A stretch of DNA of 64,000 nt from Streptomyces canus (GTDB lineage Bacteria > Actinomycetota > Actinomycetes > Streptomycetales > Streptomycetaceae): NCBI RefSeq assembly GCF_041435015.1, contig NZ_CP107989.1, positions 1,054,001-1,118,000 on the forward strand, read 5' to 3'. Below the pieces are notes generated by a model. It saw only the letters and a list, made by a program, of their open reading frames with translations. It was not told where the DNA came from and did no database searches. Within the stretch, counting starts at the first letter, position 1, and every line of letters begins with the position of its first letter. Of this stretch, positions 50,192-59,108 are shown piece by piece. The position numbers were made by a program, and so were the translations under genes.

Positions 50192-51952
50192 TCAGCCGCC
50201 GAGCATGCCCGGCAGGGTGAGGGCGCCGAGCACGGTCGTGCCGACCAGCACCCATGCCACGTAGTCGCCGACGTGCCCGGACTGCAGGCGCCGTAGCCAC
50301 AGTGCCCGGTCCAGTGCGGTGAACGGCTTCGGGCGGGTGACGGCGAGGAGGGCGAGGGCCCCGGCCAGCAGGGTCGAGAGCAGGCCCAGCAGGACGCCGG
50401 CCGGGGTCCAGTGGACGGAGGTGAACACCCCCGCGGATCCGGTCTCGTTCACGGAGTGCGCGACCACCTTCGCGAAACCGGGGGCCACGCCGACGGTGAC
50501 GGCTCCGGCGAGCAGCACGGCGGGCACCGCGGTCATGGTGTCCGGGATCCGGCTCAGCCGGTGCCGGGTCTCGGGCCGCTCGCCGGAGCCGGTGGTCTCG
50601 TACCCCGAACCGCCCTCGGGCCTGGGGCCCAGACCGCCGAACACCCGGGCGGCGACCCGCAGAACGGCCGCGGCGGTCACCGCGCTCGCCGCCACGTACA
50701 GCACCGTGAGCGGGCCTCCCACGGCCTCCTCCGTCACCGACTTGCCGAGTGCGGTGCCGAACGGCGGCAGGCCCGCGAGGCCGAGGGCTCCCAGGACGAA
50801 CAGCACGGCTACGCCTTTCAGTTCGCGGGCCCTGCCGTACAGCGCGTGCTCGTCGACGCTGCCATAGCGGTCGAGGAGGATGCCGGTGCACGCGAACAGG
50901 GCGGCCTTCACTCCGGCGTGGCCGAGGACGTACAGGGCGATCCCGTCGTCGGCCTCGGGCTTCAGAACGCCGATGCCGATGAGGAACAGCCCGGTGTGGG
51001 CGACCGTCGAGTAGGCCAGCAGCCGTTTGATGTGCCGCTGGTACCAGCACATCACCGCGCCGATCACGGCCGTCAGCGCGCCCAGCACCACGAGGGCCCG
51101 CTCGAACTCCGGGGCCGGGACGCCGCCGGGTCCGGAGAAGACCGTGCCGTAGACGCGCCAGACGCCGAAGACGCCGAGTTCGACCATGACACCCGACAGC
51201 AGCATGCACACCGGGGTGGGGGCGACGGCGTGCGCGTCGGGCAGCCAGAAGTGGAAGGGGACGGAGGCCGACTTGACCAGCAGTGCGGTCATGACCAGGA
51301 CGAACGCGGCGAGGACCAGGGCGTCGGGACGTCCGTGCGCGTCCAGCCCGCGCCCGATCTGGTGCATGCCGAGTTGGCCGGTGCGCGCGTACAGCAGCCC
51401 GATGCCCATGAGCATGGCGTAGGCACCGAGCGAGGTGACGACCGCGAAGGTCAGCGCGCCCTGCACGGCCCTGGCCTCCTCGACCCGGTGGCCGGTGAGG
51501 GCGTACGCCACGACGCTCATCAGCTCGAACCACACGAACGCGTTGAACAGATCCCCCGCGATCGCGAACCCGCACATGCCGCCCTGGAAGAGCAGCAGGA
51601 GCGCGGGGAAGGAACCGGCGTGGCCGCGCGGCGGTTCGTCGAAGTAGTGCCAGGAGTACGCCAGTGCCGCCAGGGTGAGCAGGGAGGCGAGCGCGGCCAT
51701 GCCGAGGCCGGGGCCGTCCCCGGTCAGGACGATGCCGACGCTCTGTCCGTCCACGGGTGTCCAGCCGCCGGCCCACTCCAGGAAGGGCGGGGAGCAGTTC
51801 AGCAGGAGGACGAGGGCGAGGGCGGCCGTGCCGGCGGAGACCGCGCAGCCGACGGTCTCGGCGACGAGCCGGGGCATGAGGCGGCCGCCGGCGACCAGCA
51901 GGGCGGCGCCGAGGAGCGGTACGGCCACCAGCAGGGGCAGCGAAGCGTCCAT
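50192..51952 (-). CDS. mrpD: Mrp-type Na+/H+ antiporter subunit D
   Basis: A 586-residue polytopic protein with about 14 helices, of the proton-translocating NuoM/MrpD family. The conserved parts are YALTGHRVEEARAVQGAL (Glu in the antiporter helix), ASVPFHFWLPDAHAVAPTPV (the quinone-oxidoreductase-type Lys/Asp segment) and KRLLAYSTVAHTGLFLIGIG. It is the last gene of a six-gene operon. Its start overlaps the MrpC stop by one base (TGATG). Confidence 0.92.
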   Translation of the reverse strand: MDASLPLLVAVPLLGAALLVAGGRLMPRLVAETVGCAVSAGTAALALVLLLNCSPPFLEWAGGWTPVDGQSVGIVLTGDGPGLGMAALASLLTLAALAYSWHYFDEPPRGHAGSFPALLLLFQGGMCGFAIAGDLFNAFVWFELMSVVAYALTGHRVEEARAVQGALTFAVVTSLGAYAMLMGIGLLYARTGQLGMHQIGRGLDAHGRPDALVLAAFVLVMTALLVKSASVPFHFWLPDAHAVAPTPVCMLLSGVMVELGVFGVWRVYGTVFSGPGGVPAPEFERALVVLGALTAVIGAVMCWYQRHIKRLLAYSTVAHTGLFLIGIGVLKPEADDGIALYVLGHAGVKAALFACTGILLDRYGSVDEHALYGRARELKGVAVLFVLGALGLAGLPPFGTALGKSVTEEAVGGPLTVLYVAASAVTAAAVLRVAARVFGGLGPRPEGGSGYETTGSGERPETRHRLSRIPDTMTAVPAVLLAGAVTVGVAPGFAKVVAHSVNETGSAGVFTSVHWTPAGVLLGLLSTLLAGALALLAVTRPKPFTALDRALWLRRLQSGHVGDYVAWVLVGTTVLGALTLPGMLGG

Positions 51953-52302
51953 CAGCCGCGCAGCTCGGAGAGTTCGTCGGGGTCGACGGTGCCGTGCCGT
52001 TTGGAGATCTGCACGACGAGGGCGAGCAGCAGGGCGGTGACGGTGGCGCCCACGACGACGTCGGTCAGCGTCAGGGCCTGCACGACCGGGTCGACGACGG
52101 GGCGGGAGCCGGGTTTCAGGTCGGAGAAGACCGGGGCGGTGGCGCCGTCGCGGTAGCCGACCGTCAGCAGCAGGACGTAGGTGCCGGCCTGGCACACGGA
52201 CAGGCAGCCGACGGCGTGGATGAGGTTGCGGCTGGTGGCGAGGCCGTAGCAGCCGACCAGGAAGACCCATCCGGCCACCAGATAGGGAAAGACATCCATC
52301 AC
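51952..52302 (-). CDS. mrpC: Mrp-type antiporter subunit C (NuoK-like)
   Basis: A 116-residue protein with three membrane helices, like NuoK/MnhC: LVAGWVFLVGCYGLATSRN, AVGCLSVCQAGTYVLLLTVG and ALTLTDVVVGATVTALLLAL. The GTG at 52302 overlaps the previous stop by 4 bp (an ATG at 52299 is an alternative). Confidence 0.9.
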   Translation of the reverse strand: MMDVFPYLVAGWVFLVGCYGLATSRNLIHAVGCLSVCQAGTYVLLLTVGYRDGATAPVFSDLKPGSRPVVDPVVQALTLTDVVVGATVTALLLALVVQISKRHGTVDPDELSELRG

Positions 52303-53039
52303 TTCCCGTTCCCCTCCTCGATCTCGACGGCCTGGTCCAGGAAGCGGGCGAGCAGGACGACGACCGCGCAGGCGACCTCCATGCCGACGGCCGCGTTCAG
52401 CAGGGGGACGGTGCCGCCGGACGACAGCGTGTTGAAGGTGCCGTACGGCAGCACGGTGTTGGCGAGGAAGGCCGTACCGCCGATCAGCCCGGCGAGGCCG
52501 GTGACGACATAGGCGGAGGTCGCGATCGCGTCGCCGGTCTCGTAGAGACCGACCGGCCGGACGCGTTCCAGGGCCCGGTAGTCGGCGCCCAGGTAGAGCA
52601 GGTGCAGGGAGGTCGCGGCGACGACCCCGCCCTGGAAGCCGCCGCCGGGGCTGAGCTGGCCGTGGGCGATCACGTAGAGGCCGGTGAGCAGGGCGACGGG
52701 CAGAAGGAGGAGGGCGTGGCGGCGGACCGGGCGGGCCACCGTCTCGGGGGCGGGGCGGCCGCGGTGTTCGTCACGGGTCTGCCGCAGCAGGATCACGCAG
52801 CCGACGACCGCCGCGAAGAGGATGGTCATCTCGCCGAGGGTGTCGAAGGCACGCTGGTCGAAGTTGACGGAGGCGATGACGTTGGCGGTGTGCCGGGCCA
52901 GGGAGGCGTGGACGGCACGGTCGCCGTAGGGATGGCGGTCGCCGCCGAAGGCGGGCAGGTCGAGGGCGGCGGCCACGAAGAGGGTCGCCAGGCCCGCGCC
53001 GCCCACCGCCAGGAGCCACAGTCGGACGCGTCGGCTCAC
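52299..53039 (-). CDS. MnhB subunit with MbhE-like N-terminal region
   Basis: A 246-residue membrane protein. The C-terminal half is MnhB (LTGLYVIAHGQLSPGGGFQG, a Gly-rich signature). The N-terminal ~110 residues (AFGGDRHPYGDRAVHASLAR, NVIASVNFDQRAFDTLGEMT) match the small MbhE-like piece normally found at the C-terminus of MrpA. The two parts are fused here. The GTG at 53039 overlaps the previous stop. Confidence 0.85.
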   Translation of the reverse strand: MSRRVRLWLLAVGGAGLATLFVAAALDLPAFGGDRHPYGDRAVHASLARHTANVIASVNFDQRAFDTLGEMTILFAAVVGCVILLRQTRDEHRGRPAPETVARPVRRHALLLLPVALLTGLYVIAHGQLSPGGGFQGGVVAATSLHLLYLGADYRALERVRPVGLYETGDAIATSAYVVTGLAGLIGGTAFLANTVLPYGTFNTLSSGGTVPLLNAAVGMEVACAVVVLLARFLDQAVEIEEGNGK

Positions 53040-53296
53040 CGGTGGCGTCCTTCTTTCCGCCCGCGCCGCTTCACCTTGTGGACCGCGAGCAGGAGCAGCA
53101 GCGGGGTGAGGGCGGAGCCGACCGCCAGTTGCGACAGGGCCACGTCGGGTGCCTGGAGCACGGTGAACAGGACCGCGAGGACCACGCCGAGCACGGACAA
53201 CACGAGGGCCTGGCGCACGGGGTCGCGGACGGCGACCGCCGCCGTCGCGGAGACGGCGACCAGCAGCAGCGCGACGACGATCACCGCGTCAGCCAC
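53036..53296 (-). CDS. DUF4040/MbhD-like antiporter subunit
   Basis: An 86-residue protein with helices ADAVIVVALLLVAVSATAAV and QALVLSVLGVVLAVLFTVLQ, then APDVALSQLAVGSALTPLLL, the DUF4040 signature. In classical Mrp systems it forms the C-terminal part of MrpA; here it is a separate gene. It starts at the GTG at 53296, 8 bp within the preceding gene. Confidence 0.85.
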   Translation of the reverse strand: MADAVIVVALLLVAVSATAAVAVRDPVRQALVLSVLGVVLAVLFTVLQAPDVALSQLAVGSALTPLLLLLAVHKVKRRGRKEGRHR

Positions 53297-53741
53297 GGCG
53301 GACCCCCGGGAAGCCGCCGGACAGAGCACGTGAGGCGACCATGTTCCCGCCGATCAGCAGGGCGCCGACGACCAGGAGCTTGGCCATGGCCCGGCTCGGC
53401 CCGACGGCCACGCACAACGCGGGTACGACCACCGCGCCGACCGCGGCGGCCGCGTAGGTCAGGCCCCAGGCGCTCGGCGGGTCCTCGGCCAGGTCGTCGG
53501 CGAGCAGCCTGGCGAAGACGAGAGTGCCCACCGGGCCCAGCAGGGCGAGGACCAGGGCGAGATCGACGTAGGAGGGACGGTCGTAGCCCTGGGAGAGCAG
53601 CAGGAGGGCGGGGCAGGCGAACGCGGTGCACAGGTTCTGTGCCACGACCCGGCGCCTGAGCGGCCCGGTGGCGACGCCCCACACGGTGGCGCCCACTCCC
53701 CCGCCGAGGGTGACGGCCGCCGTGAGGATCCAGCCGTTCAC
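53289..53741 (-). CDS. MrpF-like / degenerate MrpG-like fusion subunit
   Basis: A 150-residue membrane protein. The first ~80 residues are MrpF-like (GPLRRRVVAQNLCTAF, SYVDLALVLALLGPVGTLVF). The rest, ending AKLLVVGALLIGGNMVASRA, has the hydrophobic profile of MrpG but weak motif match. It starts with GTG at 53741, overlapping the MrpE stop (GTGA). Confidence 0.75.
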   Translation of the reverse strand: MNGWILTAAVTLGGGVGATVWGVATGPLRRRVVAQNLCTAFACPALLLLSQGYDRPSYVDLALVLALLGPVGTLVFARLLADDLAEDPPSAWGLTYAAAAVGAVVVPALCVAVGPSRAMAKLLVVGALLIGGNMVASRALSGGFPGVRRG

Positions 53742-53920
53742 CGGCCGGTCACCGCCCGTCGGGCGGCCCGGGCGGCGAGTGCGCCGAGGCAGGCGGCCCC
53801 CGCGCCGACCGCGAGTTCCAGGGTGTCCACGGTGCTGATGAACACGAGCCAGAGCACGGCGAGCCCGGCCCACCAGCCGAGGAGTTCGGCCGTGGCGAGG
53901 AGTGTCGTACGCCCGTTCAT
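53738..53920 (-). CDS. Short MrpE-like antiporter subunit
   Basis: A 60-residue protein with two membrane helices, ELLGWWAGLAVLWLVFISTV and LELAVGAGAACLGALAARAA. It matches only the N-terminal part of MrpE, which is usually about 160 residues, so the cytosolic C-terminal domain is missing. GAGGAGG is 6 nt before the ATG at 53920. It is the first gene of the operon. Confidence 0.7.
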   Translation of the reverse strand: MNGRTTLLATAELLGWWAGLAVLWLVFISTVDTLELAVGAGAACLGALAARAARRAVTGR

Positions 53921-54023
53921 GCGCCACCTCCTCGCCGCCGCGGCCTGGGACAGGTCCGTCGCGCGCCATCCAAACACCGGCCCGAGGGCGTGCGGTGGCG
54001 ACGCGCGCGGTACTCAGCCCGGA

Positions 54024-54066
54024 GTGCCCCGACCGTACGAAGGGAAACCGGGGCCGGTCGGGGCAC
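54024..54066. repeat. 12-bp perfect inverted repeat in a divergent gap
   Basis: GTGCCCCGACCG-N19-CGGTCGGGGCAC in the 214-bp gap between the antiporter operon and the VanZ gene. The genes diverge from here, so a terminator for either is not expected. It may be an operator, a cruciform site or a leader structure. Confidence 0.6.
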
Positions 54067-54134
54067 GGCGGCATTCTCGGGCCGATCAGGGGTAATCGCC
54101 TCACGACACGGGGAAGTTGAGAGTGGAGGACTAC

Positions 54135-54698
54135 ATGGCCTGGGCGCCCTCACGTTCGCGAGCGGGGTCGGACACCGGCACCACCAAGACCGAGCGGGCG
54201 GCGAAGCCCGCCCGCCCGCGGCGCGATCCGCTCTCCCTCGTCGTGCGTTTCGTGGCGATGGTGTTCGCCTTCGCCTTCATGGTGGCGTTCGCCGTCGTCC
54301 TGGCACGGCTGACCCTCGAACCGTCGCCGGCTTCGGTGGACCTGACCCACACCAACCTGCATCCCGGTGACTCCCTCAAGGCGTATCTGGACCAGCCCGA
54401 GATGCGGGATGCCGTCAAGCAGATCGGCGGGAACATCCTGCTGGGCGTGCCGTTCGGGATCCTGGTGCCGATCGTGGCTCCCAAGACCCGCGGGCTGCTG
54501 CGGATCCTGCTGCTGACGGCCGTGGTGATGCTGCTGGTCGAGTTCGCGCAGGGCGCGCTCGTGGAGGGCCGGGCCTTCGACATCGACGACGTCATCCTCA
54601 ACACCTCCGGCGCCCTGATCGGCTATCTGCTGCTGGGACGGCGGCTGAGCCGGGCGGTGCACAAGAAGCCGGCCGCCAAGTCGGCGAAGAAGGCGTAA
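54135..54698 (+). CDS. VanZ-family membrane protein
   Basis: A 187-residue protein with about four helices: VVRFVAMVFAFAFMVAFAVV, IGGNILLGVPFGILVPIVAP, LLLTAVVMLLVEFAQGALVE and DIDDVILNTSGALIGYLLLG, the last being the VanZ signature region. VanZ-like proteins give glycopeptide or lipid II-linked resistance in some bacteria, with unclear mechanism. The ATG at 54135 has GGAGG 5 nt upstream. Confidence 0.9.
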   Translation: MAWAPSRSRAGSDTGTTKTERAAKPARPRRDPLSLVVRFVAMVFAFAFMVAFAVVLARLTLEPSPASVDLTHTNLHPGDSLKAYLDQPEMRDAVKQIGGNILLGVPFGILVPIVAPKTRGLLRILLLTAVVMLLVEFAQGALVEGRAFDIDDVILNTSGALIGYLLLGRRLSRAVHKKPAAKSAKKA

Positions 54699-54738
54699 GG
54701 AATCCCTTCCGGCTCAACTTCTGGTCCGTACCAACGTA

Positions 54739-54767
54739 TTGACGAGCCCTTAACTCACTCCTTAAAT
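54739..54767 (+). promoter_or_regulatory. Sigma-70-type promoter of the GH16 gene
   Basis: TTGACG and TTAAAT separated by exactly 17 bp, a strong housekeeping-type promoter, 42 bp before the GTG start of the glucanase. Confidence 0.75.
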
Positions 54768-54808
54768 CAAGAGGCGACACCTTCACCCCCCACCTCGAAG
54801 GAAGAGCC

Positions 54809-56035
54809 GTGGCCGCCTCACGCCTGCTGCGCAGATGCCTCCTCGCCGCCCTGTCCGCCGCCCTGATCTCGTCGGGTACCGCCCAGGCGAACCCACCCGC
54901 CGCGACCTCGTCCGTCGCCGCGGTGACCTTCTCCGACACCTTCGACGGCCCGGCCGGAGCCGCCGTCGACTCCTCGAAGTGGCAGATCGAGACCGGCGAC
55001 AACGTCAACAACCATGAGCGGCAGTACTACACGTCGGGCAGCAAGAACGCCGCTCTCGACGGCCAGGGCCATCTCGTGATCACGGCGCGGCGCGAGAACC
55101 CGGCGAACTACCAGTGCTGGTACGGCACCTGCCAGTACACCTCGGCCCGGCTCAACACCTCCGGGAGGTTCACGGCGCAGTACGGACACGTCGAGGCGCG
55201 GATGAAGATCCCGCGCGGGCAGGGCATGTGGCCGGCGTTCTGGATGCTCGGCACGCCGGTCAACTGGCCGGACTCGGGCGAGATCGACGTCATCGAGAAC
55301 GTCGGCTTCGAGCCCTCGACCGTCCACGGCACGATCCACGGCCCCGGCTACTCCGGCTCGGGCGGCATAGGCGCCGGCTACTCCCTGCCGAACGGCCAGG
55401 CCTTCGCGGACGCCTTCCACACCTTCGCCGTCGACTGGGCACCCGACTCGATCACCTGGTCCGTGGACGGGAACGTCTACCAGCGCCGCACGCCCGCCGA
55501 TCTGGGCGGGCGCACCTGGGTGTTCAACAAGCCGTTCTTCCTGATCCTGAACCTCGCGGTCGGCGGCTACTGGCCCGGCGACCCGGACGGCTCCACGGCC
55601 TTTCCGCGGCAGCTCGTGGTGGACCACGTGTCGGTGACCACCGGCGACACGGCGACGGGGGCGGCGATCCGGGGCCTGGCCGGCAAGTGCGTGGACGTCG
55701 CCGGGGCGAACCCCGCGAACGGGACGGCCGTCCAGCTCTACGACTGCAACGGCACCGCCGCCCAGCAGTGGACCGTCGGCTCGGACGGCACGATCCGCGC
55801 GCTCGGGAAGTGCCTGGACGTGACGGGCGGCGGCACCGCGGACGGGACGGCGGTCCAGCTCTACGACTGCAACGGCTCCGGGGCCCAGCGGTGGTCGGTC
55901 ACAGGCGCACGCGACGTCGTCAACCCGCAGGCCGACAAGTGCCTCGACGTGACGGGCAACAGTTCGGCCAACGGCACCCGGTTGCAGCTGTGGACCTGCA
56001 CGGGCGGCGCCAACCAGAAGTGGACGGTCGGCTGA
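54809..56035 (+). CDS. Secreted GH16 beta-glucanase with ricin-type carbohydrate-binding domain
   Basis: A 408-residue secreted enzyme. The signal peptide is residues 1-28. The GH16 jelly-roll runs to about residue 275, with the catalytic motif GEIDVIE (E158 nucleophile, D160, E163 acid/base) and KIPRGQGMWPAFWMLG. The rest is a ricin B-type trefoil with three LxVxG...QxW-like repeats (CVDVAGANPANGTAVQLYDC and two further copies). GH16 enzymes hydrolyse beta-1,3- or mixed-linked glucans, and the trefoil binds sugar. A good promoter and the GTG at 54809 with GGAAGAG upstream support this start. Confidence 0.92.
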   Translation: MAASRLLRRCLLAALSAALISSGTAQANPPAATSSVAAVTFSDTFDGPAGAAVDSSKWQIETGDNVNNHERQYYTSGSKNAALDGQGHLVITARRENPANYQCWYGTCQYTSARLNTSGRFTAQYGHVEARMKIPRGQGMWPAFWMLGTPVNWPDSGEIDVIENVGFEPSTVHGTIHGPGYSGSGGIGAGYSLPNGQAFADAFHTFAVDWAPDSITWSVDGNVYQRRTPADLGGRTWVFNKPFFLILNLAVGGYWPGDPDGSTAFPRQLVVDHVSVTTGDTATGAAIRGLAGKCVDVAGANPANGTAVQLYDCNGTAAQQWTVGSDGTIRALGKCLDVTGGGTADGTAVQLYDCNGSGAQRWSVTGARDVVNPQADKCLDVTGNSSANGTRLQLWTCTGGANQKWTVG

Positions 56036-56042
56036 ACCGGGA

Positions 56043-56279
56043 TCAGTGCCGGGTCCAGGTGAACTTGTCGCCGCCCACCCAGCGGACCACGTCCGGGTCG
56101 TCCAGGTCGTGGACCGTGATGCCGAAGGCGGCGGCCGCCTCCAGGACGTCGGTGACGGCCCTGGCCTCGCCGACCACTTCCCCGTCGATCTCCACGATCC
56201 GGAAGGGAGGCGTGGTCGGCTGGACCCCGAGCACGATGATCCGCGGGTTGGCCATGTACGGGCTCGCGATTTCGGTCAT
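56043..56279 (-). CDS. Conserved hypothetical small protein
   Basis: A 78-residue acidic protein (ANPRIIVLGVQPTTPPFRIV, EIDGEVVGEARAVTDVLEAA). No domain recognised. It lies convergent with the GH16 gene. The frame is open from ATG 56279 with a shorter option at 56255 (MANPRI). Confidence 0.6.
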   Translation of the reverse strand: MTEIASPYMANPRIIVLGVQPTTPPFRIVEIDGEVVGEARAVTDVLEAAAAFGITVHDLDDPDVVRWVGGDKFTWTRH

Positions 56280-56381
56280 GCATAGAGCGTAGAACGCAAT
56301 GCCCGGGAGCGAGGGGCGGGCGTCAACGGCCGAGCAGGGTCAGGACCACCGCCTCGACCAGCGGAAGCCCCTCCCACCGCC

Positions 56382-57191
56382 TCAGGGGCGCCGCCACTCG
56401 TCGTCCTCGAGGTGCGAGCCGGCCTGCGGGCCCATCCGGAGCATGCCGCCGTCGACACTCCAGGACGCGCCGGTGACATACGTGGCCTCGGGGCCGGCGA
56501 GGAAGGCGATCACGCCGGCGACCTCACGGGCGTCCCCCGGACGGCCGAGCGGGACGCCGGGGCGGTCCTCGGTGTGGACGTCGGTGTCGTCCTGGCCGGT
56601 CATCGGGGTGGCGATCTCACCGGGCGCTACCGCGTTGACGGTGATGCCGTGCTCGGCGAGTTCCAGGGCCATGACCTGGGTGAGCAGCCCGAGGCCGCCC
56701 TTGGCCGCGCAGTAGGGGGCGGCGCCGACCCGCGGCTGGTGCTCGTGGACGGAGGTCACGTTGACGATCCGGCCGCCCGAGCCCTGCCGGATCATGTGCC
56801 GGGCGGCCCGCTGGCCGCACAGGAAGGGGCCGACGAGGTCGACGTCGAGGACCTCGCGGACGGTGTCGAGCTCCAGGTCGAGGAAGGGCGTCATGGTGCC
56901 CGTGCCCGCGTTGTTGACCAGGACGTCGAGGCGGCCGAGCCGGTCGCACAGTTCGTCGACCGTGCCGGCGGCGACAGGCAGTCGCGTGAGGTCCATCTGG
57001 GCCACGACGGCCCGCTGCCCGTGGGCGCGGACCTCCTCGGCGGTCTCCTCGGCACCCTTGAGATCGGTGTGCCACGTGATGCCGATGTCCATCCCCGCCC
57101 GGGCCAGCCGGACGGCGGTGGCCCTGCCGATGCCGGAGTCGGCTCCGGTGATCACGGCCACCTTGCTGCGGGGTGCGGTGGGGGCGGACAT
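56382..57191 (-). CDS. Short-chain dehydrogenase/reductase
   Basis: A 269-residue classical SDR. The cofactor loop is VITGADSGIGRATAV, the catalytic Tyr/Lys are in PYCAAKGGLG, and NVTSVHEHQPR holds the Ser. GDAREVAGVIAFLAGPEATY and VTGASWSVDGGMLRM close the fold. The start ATG at 57191 has GAGGAGG 5 nt upstream. The substrate is unknown; the pattern fits a 3-oxoacyl- or sugar-type reductase. Confidence 0.9.
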   Translation of the reverse strand: MSAPTAPRSKVAVITGADSGIGRATAVRLARAGMDIGITWHTDLKGAEETAEEVRAHGQRAVVAQMDLTRLPVAAGTVDELCDRLGRLDVLVNNAGTGTMTPFLDLELDTVREVLDVDLVGPFLCGQRAARHMIRQGSGGRIVNVTSVHEHQPRVGAAPYCAAKGGLGLLTQVMALELAEHGITVNAVAPGEIATPMTGQDDTDVHTEDRPGVPLGRPGDAREVAGVIAFLAGPEATYVTGASWSVDGGMLRMGPQAGSHLEDDEWRRP

Positions 57192-57371
57192 CTGGGCCTC
57201 CTCGGGAAGGGGGGCGTCGTCGGGGGTGACGAGGCGGTTGCCGGACGTCCGGGGTCCGAGGTCCGAGTGACATCCGACGAGGCATCGCAGTACCCGGCGG
57301 CGTACCGGACAAACCGTCCGCCCGTCGTGCGGGCCCCGTGGGCGTGGGGAACCCTGGAGTCGGAGGTGGCG

Positions 57372-58412
57372 ATGGATCCCGTCGAAGCCCTGGACCGGAT
57401 CGCCTTCCTGCTGGAGCGGTCCCTGGCACCGACCTACCGCGTGCGTGCCTTCCGTACGGCGGCGCGGGTGCTGGCCGAGCTGCCCGCGGACGAGGTGCGC
57501 GAGCGCGCGCAGGCCGGGTCGCTGGAGTCGCTCAAGGGCGTCGGCCCGAAGACGGCGCAGGTGGTGCGTGAGGCGCTGGCCGGAGAGGTGCCCGGCTACC
57601 TGGAGAAGCTGGAGGGTGAGTCCACCGCCGCGCCGCGCGCCCGGGGCGGCGACCGGCTGCGGGCGCTGCTGCGGGGGGACTGCCATCTGCACTCCGACTG
57701 GTCGGACGGCGGCAGCCCGATCGAGGAGATGGGCCGGACCGCGGCGGAGCTCGGCCATGAGTGGGCGGTGCTGACCGACCACTCGCCACGGCTGACGGTG
57801 GCCCGGGGACTGTCCCCGGAGCGGCTGCGGCACCAACTGGACGTGGTGGCGGCGCTGAACGAGACATGGGCGCCGTTCCGGCTGCTCACCGGCATCGAGT
57901 GCGACATCCTCGACGACGGCTCGCTGGACCAGGAGCCGGAACTCCTGGAGCGGCTGGACGTGGTGGTGGTGTCCGTGCACTCCAAGCTGCGCATGGACGC
58001 CCGGGCGATGACCCGGCGCATGGTGGCCGCCGTACGAAATCCGCACGCGAACGTCCTCGGGCACTGCACGGGGCGGCTGGTGACCGGGCGGGGGCGGCCC
58101 GAGTCGGAGTTCGACGCGGACGAGGTGTTCGCCGCGTGCGCCGAGTCCGGCACGGCGGTGGAGATCAACAGCCGTCCGGAGCGCCTCGATCCGCCGCGCA
58201 GGCTGCTGCGCCGGGCGGTCGACGCGGGAGTGCTGTTCTCGGTCGACACCGACGCGCACGCGCCCGGCCAGCTCGACTGGCAGATCCTCGGGTGCGCGCG
58301 GGCGGAGGAGTGCGGGGTGCCTGCCGAGCGGATCGTGAACACCTGGGCTCTGGAGGAGCTGCTGACCTGGTCCCGGGAGGGCCGGGTGCCGTCCCGAGTG
58401 ACGAACGTCTGA
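57372..58412 (+). CDS. PHP-domain phosphoesterase with N-terminal HhH motifs
   Basis: A 346-residue protein. The N-terminal part has two helix-hairpin-helix-like segments (TYRVRAFRTAARVLAELPAD, SLESLKGVGPKTAQVVREAL), as in family X polymerases. The PHP domain follows with metal ligands in CHLHSDWSDGGSP, LTDHSPRLTV, GIECDILDDG and SVDTDAHAPGQLDW. It lacks the polymerase domain. Such proteins are nucleases or phosphatases; it may take part in DNA repair. CGGAGG lies 7 nt before the ATG. Confidence 0.85.
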   Translation: MDPVEALDRIAFLLERSLAPTYRVRAFRTAARVLAELPADEVRERAQAGSLESLKGVGPKTAQVVREALAGEVPGYLEKLEGESTAAPRARGGDRLRALLRGDCHLHSDWSDGGSPIEEMGRTAAELGHEWAVLTDHSPRLTVARGLSPERLRHQLDVVAALNETWAPFRLLTGIECDILDDGSLDQEPELLERLDVVVVSVHSKLRMDARAMTRRMVAAVRNPHANVLGHCTGRLVTGRGRPESEFDADEVFAACAESGTAVEINSRPERLDPPRRLLRRAVDAGVLFSVDTDAHAPGQLDWQILGCARAEECGVPAERIVNTWALEELLTWSREGRVPSRVTNV

Positions 58413-58451
58413 CGTGGTACTAGGGAGGGCACGACAGGAAAGGGGCGGTTC

Positions 58452-59108
58452 ATGCGACGCGCGGCAGTGTTCGACGTCGACGGCACTCTGGTGGACACCA
58501 ACCACCTGCATGTGACGACGTGGTGGGAGGCGCTCCGGCAGGCGGGCCACCGGGTGCCGATGCATGCCGTGCACCGGGCCATCGGACTCGGCTCCGACGA
58601 TCTCGTCGCCCATCTCCTCGGCGACGACCGCGACAAGGACCAGGACGACGAGCTCGGCGCCGCCCACAAGGCCCTGTACGGGCAGTACTTCGACCGGCTG
58701 CCGGCGCTCCAGGACGCCGGTCGGCTGCTGCGCCGTCTGGACCAGGACGGCTGGCGGGTGGTGCTCGCCACCTCGGCGGGCGGAGCGGAACTGTCCGCGC
58801 TGCGCCGGGCGATCTCCGCGGACGACGCGATCATGGCCACCGCGAGCGCCGACGACGTGGAGGAGGGCAAGCCCTCCCCCGAGCCCGTCGAACACGCGCT
58901 GGAGCTGGCCGGGGTGCCCGCGGAGCGCGCGGTCTTCGTCGGCGACACCGTCTGGGACATGCGGGCCGGCTCCCGGGCGGGCGTGCGCTGCGTCGGCGTC
59001 CTGTGCGGCGGCATCCCTCGCGCCGACCTGGTGGAGGCGGGCGCGCAGGCGATCTACGACGATCCGGCCCACCTGCTGGCATCCCTTGCGGACAGTCCTT
59101 TGGCATGA
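58452..59108 (+). CDS. HAD-superfamily hydrolase
   Basis: A 218-residue HAD phosphatase. Motif I is FDVDGTLVDT (nucleophile D8, acid D10), motif II is ATSAGGAEL, motif III is KPSPEPVEHA and motif IV is FVGDTVWDMRAG. The pattern fits the phosphoglycolate or sugar-phosphate phosphatase group. Its stop overlaps the next gene's ATG (ATGA). Confidence 0.92.
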   Translation: MRRAAVFDVDGTLVDTNHLHVTTWWEALRQAGHRVPMHAVHRAIGLGSDDLVAHLLGDDRDKDQDDELGAAHKALYGQYFDRLPALQDAGRLLRRLDQDGWRVVLATSAGGAELSALRRAISADDAIMATASADDVEEGKPSPEPVEHALELAGVPAERAVFVGDTVWDMRAGSRAGVRCVGVLCGGIPRADLVEAGAQAIYDDPAHLLASLADSPLA

